Of a stretch of 64,000 bases of DNA, positions 61,884 to 64,000 are shown piece by piece. Below the pieces are notes generated by a model. The model made no database searches and had not been told where the DNA came from. It worked only from the letters and a program-made list of their open reading frames with translations. The stretch is from CAVWCQ01 sp963753545 (GTDB taxonomy: Bacteria > Chloroflexota > Anaerolineae > Aggregatilineales > Aggregatilineaceae): NCBI GenBank assembly GCA_963753545.1, contig CAVWCQ010000008.1, positions 1,984,001 through 2,048,000 of the forward strand, in the 5' to 3' direction. The position numbers and the translations under genes are program-made. Position 1 is the stretch's first letter. Every line of letters starts with the position of its first letter.

Positions 61884-64000
61884 TTAGTTACGGGTGAGCG
61901 CGATATTCAGTTCTATCGGGCTTTGTGTCGTATCAATGACAATGATACCGTCTCCATCGACGGGCAGATAACCTTCGGCGCGCGCCAGGACACTGTAGAG
62001 CAGCGGCTCATCGGTTGTGCCACGCGGCAGCAGGATGGGAATCTGGAAGCGCCCGCTGCTGTCGGCCAGCGAGCTGCCGAGCACCTGCGATTCGTCCCAG
62101 AGGAAATCCTCGACGCTGTATTCCGACTTGAGCACGATGAACATCGCGCCGGGAATGCCTTCACCCGTTTCAGCATCCGTGATGCGCCCAATCATCTGGA
62201 CGCCGGAAGCGCTGGCAAACGCGCCCACGGGAAGCTGCCCCAGCCCAACCTTGACTGTAGCCGTCCCGATGGTGACATTGGCAATCCTGATGCTGAACCC
62301 ATAGGTTCCGTCGGGCAGGGTGGTCAGGCTATCCAGGCTGGTAAAGAAATTCTGACCGTCAGGGGTTGCGTCCCAGGGTTCCGTCACTTCAAAAAGCGGA
62401 TCGCCGTCCACCGACCATTGGCGTGTCCAGGATGTGCCGGGAGCCAGCAACTGCCAGTTAAAAAAGACATACAGGTTTTCGATGCCCGCTGGGAATTCCA
62501 CACGGTTTTCCGTGCCCGGTGAGCCGCCTGTGTCGCCTGTTACAAAACGAAAAACAGGGCCATTCTCGGCGGCAGGAACAAATATCTGGGTGGTTGTGCC
62601 CACTGCCCCGCCCGCAATGACAAAATCGGCAGTGGCGCTGAGCAGGTTGTCGATATAAAGCTCCAGCCGGTATTGGCCCGCCGTGAATACTGCCGAACTC
62701 GGCCTCGATTGATGCCATATATGACCCCTGAAGGCCGCGATCTTCGGGCCATAACTCGGTTGACTGGCCCATCTGCTGCCCGTCACGATACCAGACGTAG
62801 CCGCAGTTCGTGCCCGGCTGCATATTGTGATAGGAAAAGCGTGCCTGCACCTGGCTGCCCTGGGGTAAGACATAATTCGTGCCGACCAGACTGCCCGCGC
62901 CATCGGGCACGCCAAAGATGATATCGGAGAAGTAGGGGTTTTCAAGCGGGCCGCCGTTGACCTCGATACTTTTGCTGGCTACCTCGCGCCCCTCGACATA
63001 GAGGCGGAAAAAGTAGAGGCCGTTTTTCCAGGGGGTGTTGCTCCCGCCGATATACCATGTGCCCTGCCTGCCGCCGCTCCAGGTGACCGGGGGCAGGCTG
63101 TAGGCAGGCTCGTTGAGATCATTAACGGTGACGCGCAGCTCGTAGATCAAACCGTCTACCATGTGATCGTAGTCGAAAAACAGGTAGAGGCTGGTGGTTC
63201 CCGATGGCACACTGCCGACGACATTGCTGGGTTGGTCGGCCTCGTTGATGCTGGTCGTGAAGAACAGTCGGCTGAAGGTTGGTTCGCCTTCGATGACGAC
63301 AGGGGCCGGGTTGGTAAGATCGCTGCCCTGGCGGATGCCGAGCGTCGCTGCCCGGACCAGCCCGCGCGCCAGTTCGGAGGGGCGCAGCGCGCTGATAAAG
63401 CCGCCGACGGGCACACACCTGTCGTTCCGATCCGCGCGACCATCCTGGTTCGTGTCCTGAATCACGCGGCAGTCTACCGCTTCGCCGCCGGAGCGGGCCG
63501 GGGCGATGGTCGGTACGCCGATCAGCTTGCCGTCGCGGTTGTACGCCCCCGCGCCGCTCATAGTGCCGGGTATCACGGCGCTGGTGCGTATCCAGGCGCG
63601 GTCTCCGGCGCGCGCTTCTGCCGTAAAACCTTCAATCGTGCCGCGTGTGACGGCAACCGGCTCGTTGCCAAAGTCGGGATAACCGACCACGGTGATCGTA
63701 TCGTCCAGGCTGGTTTGCAAGGAGTCGCCCAGTTCGACAAAGGGTAGTTGGAGCGTGCCCGGCTCGATGACGCGCCCATCCAGGTAGCCGTTGATGCGCA
63801 GCACGGCGAGATCCAGACCCTTGCTGGAATCGATAACTTCTGCGGTGTAGGATGGGACAGGCGGCTCGTCCAGGCGCACGGTGACGGCAATCACCAGCGT
63901 GTCCGACTGGCAGGAGTCGTTGTTTTCGGCAATATGGGCGTTGGTCAGAATTAACCCGTCGGCGCTGACCAGCGTGCCCGATCCGATGCAGGAGATCACC
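61884..64000 (-). CDS. Trypsin-like (S1C-type) protease with beta-domains, partial and frameshifted
   Basis: The 5' end lies outside the window. Catalytic His in GLILTNAHIAENND, Asp in KGLDLAVLRINGYL, and a Ser loop TMSGAGAYNRDGKLIG instead of GNSGG. An EF-hand-like calcium loop DTNQDGRADRNDRC follows. Then come several beta-sandwich-like segments, and after one extra base near 62691 a C-terminal carboxypeptidase-regulatory-like domain (MIGRITDAETGEGIPGAMFI). It is probably exported, and the GH3-like gene follows directly. Confidence 0.8.

Overview
The window looks like a chromosomal segment of a GC-rich bacterium, most likely Chloroflexota and probably an Anaerolineae-type lineage. This is inferred from the gene set: a mevalonate kinase, ADP-forming acetyl-CoA synthetase, secreted WD40, SH3 and zinc-ribbon proteins, FHA proteins with a Ser/Thr kinase, and a TM-plus-EEP protein. 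It is not based on any search. No rRNA, tRNA, CRISPR array, prophage or integrase was recognised. The only transposon-related gene is a lone TnpB.

Layout. 1-2.5 kb: partial secreted protein, a frameshifted DinB gene, and a diheme cytochrome b with a Met/His-rich N-terminus. 2.7-8.6 kb: NarL-type regulator with a kinase remnant, an AT-rich sulfatase-modifying-factor-fold gene sitting between two copies of the mnmA 3' end, then mnmA, a PLP decarboxylase and a cysteine desulfurase on the minus strand. 8.9-16.1 kb: energy metabolism (acetyl-CoA synthetase, DRTGG protein, enolase, pyruvate kinase, AEC transporter). 16.3-30.9 kb: an unrecognised gene, then a long minus-strand run (WD40, zinc ribbon, FecR-like, acylphosphatase, TPR, HEAT, RseP, a small membrane protein, mevalonate kinase, UbiA), then tlyA, FHA, rnc and a reductase. 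31-41 kb: acetyltransferases, a Cwh43-like TM-EEP protein, an amidohydrolase-CYTH fusion, an SH3/Cys-rich protein, a methyltransferase and a VIT1 transporter. 41-48 kb: alpha-galactosidase, TetR-MMPL, arsM-arsR and a molbindin. 48-54.7 kb: URO-D protein, ferritin-like protein and a sugar ABC importer. 55-64 kb: a TnpB element inside a secreted-protein gene, an FHA-winged-helix regulator, structured tandem repeats, a Ser/Thr kinase, a degenerate GH3 protein and a partial trypsin-like protease.

The cysteine desulfurase and MnmA plausibly cooperate in tRNA 2-thiouridine synthesis. Acetyl-CoA synthetase, enolase and pyruvate kinase form a substrate-level ATP module. ArsR and ArsM share operator-like palindromes, and TetR has a near-ideal autoregulatory site.

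About a dozen genes are broken by single-base shifts, and nearly all are repaired by removing one base. Since essential-type genes are hit and catalytic residues are preserved, sequencing insertions are more likely than decay. These genes are reported as one CDS each with the shift positions given. The most interesting items are the duplicated mnmA tail around a foreign-looking gene, a promoter-operator module present twice, tandem repeats with apparent compensatory changes, and several unusual domain fusions.
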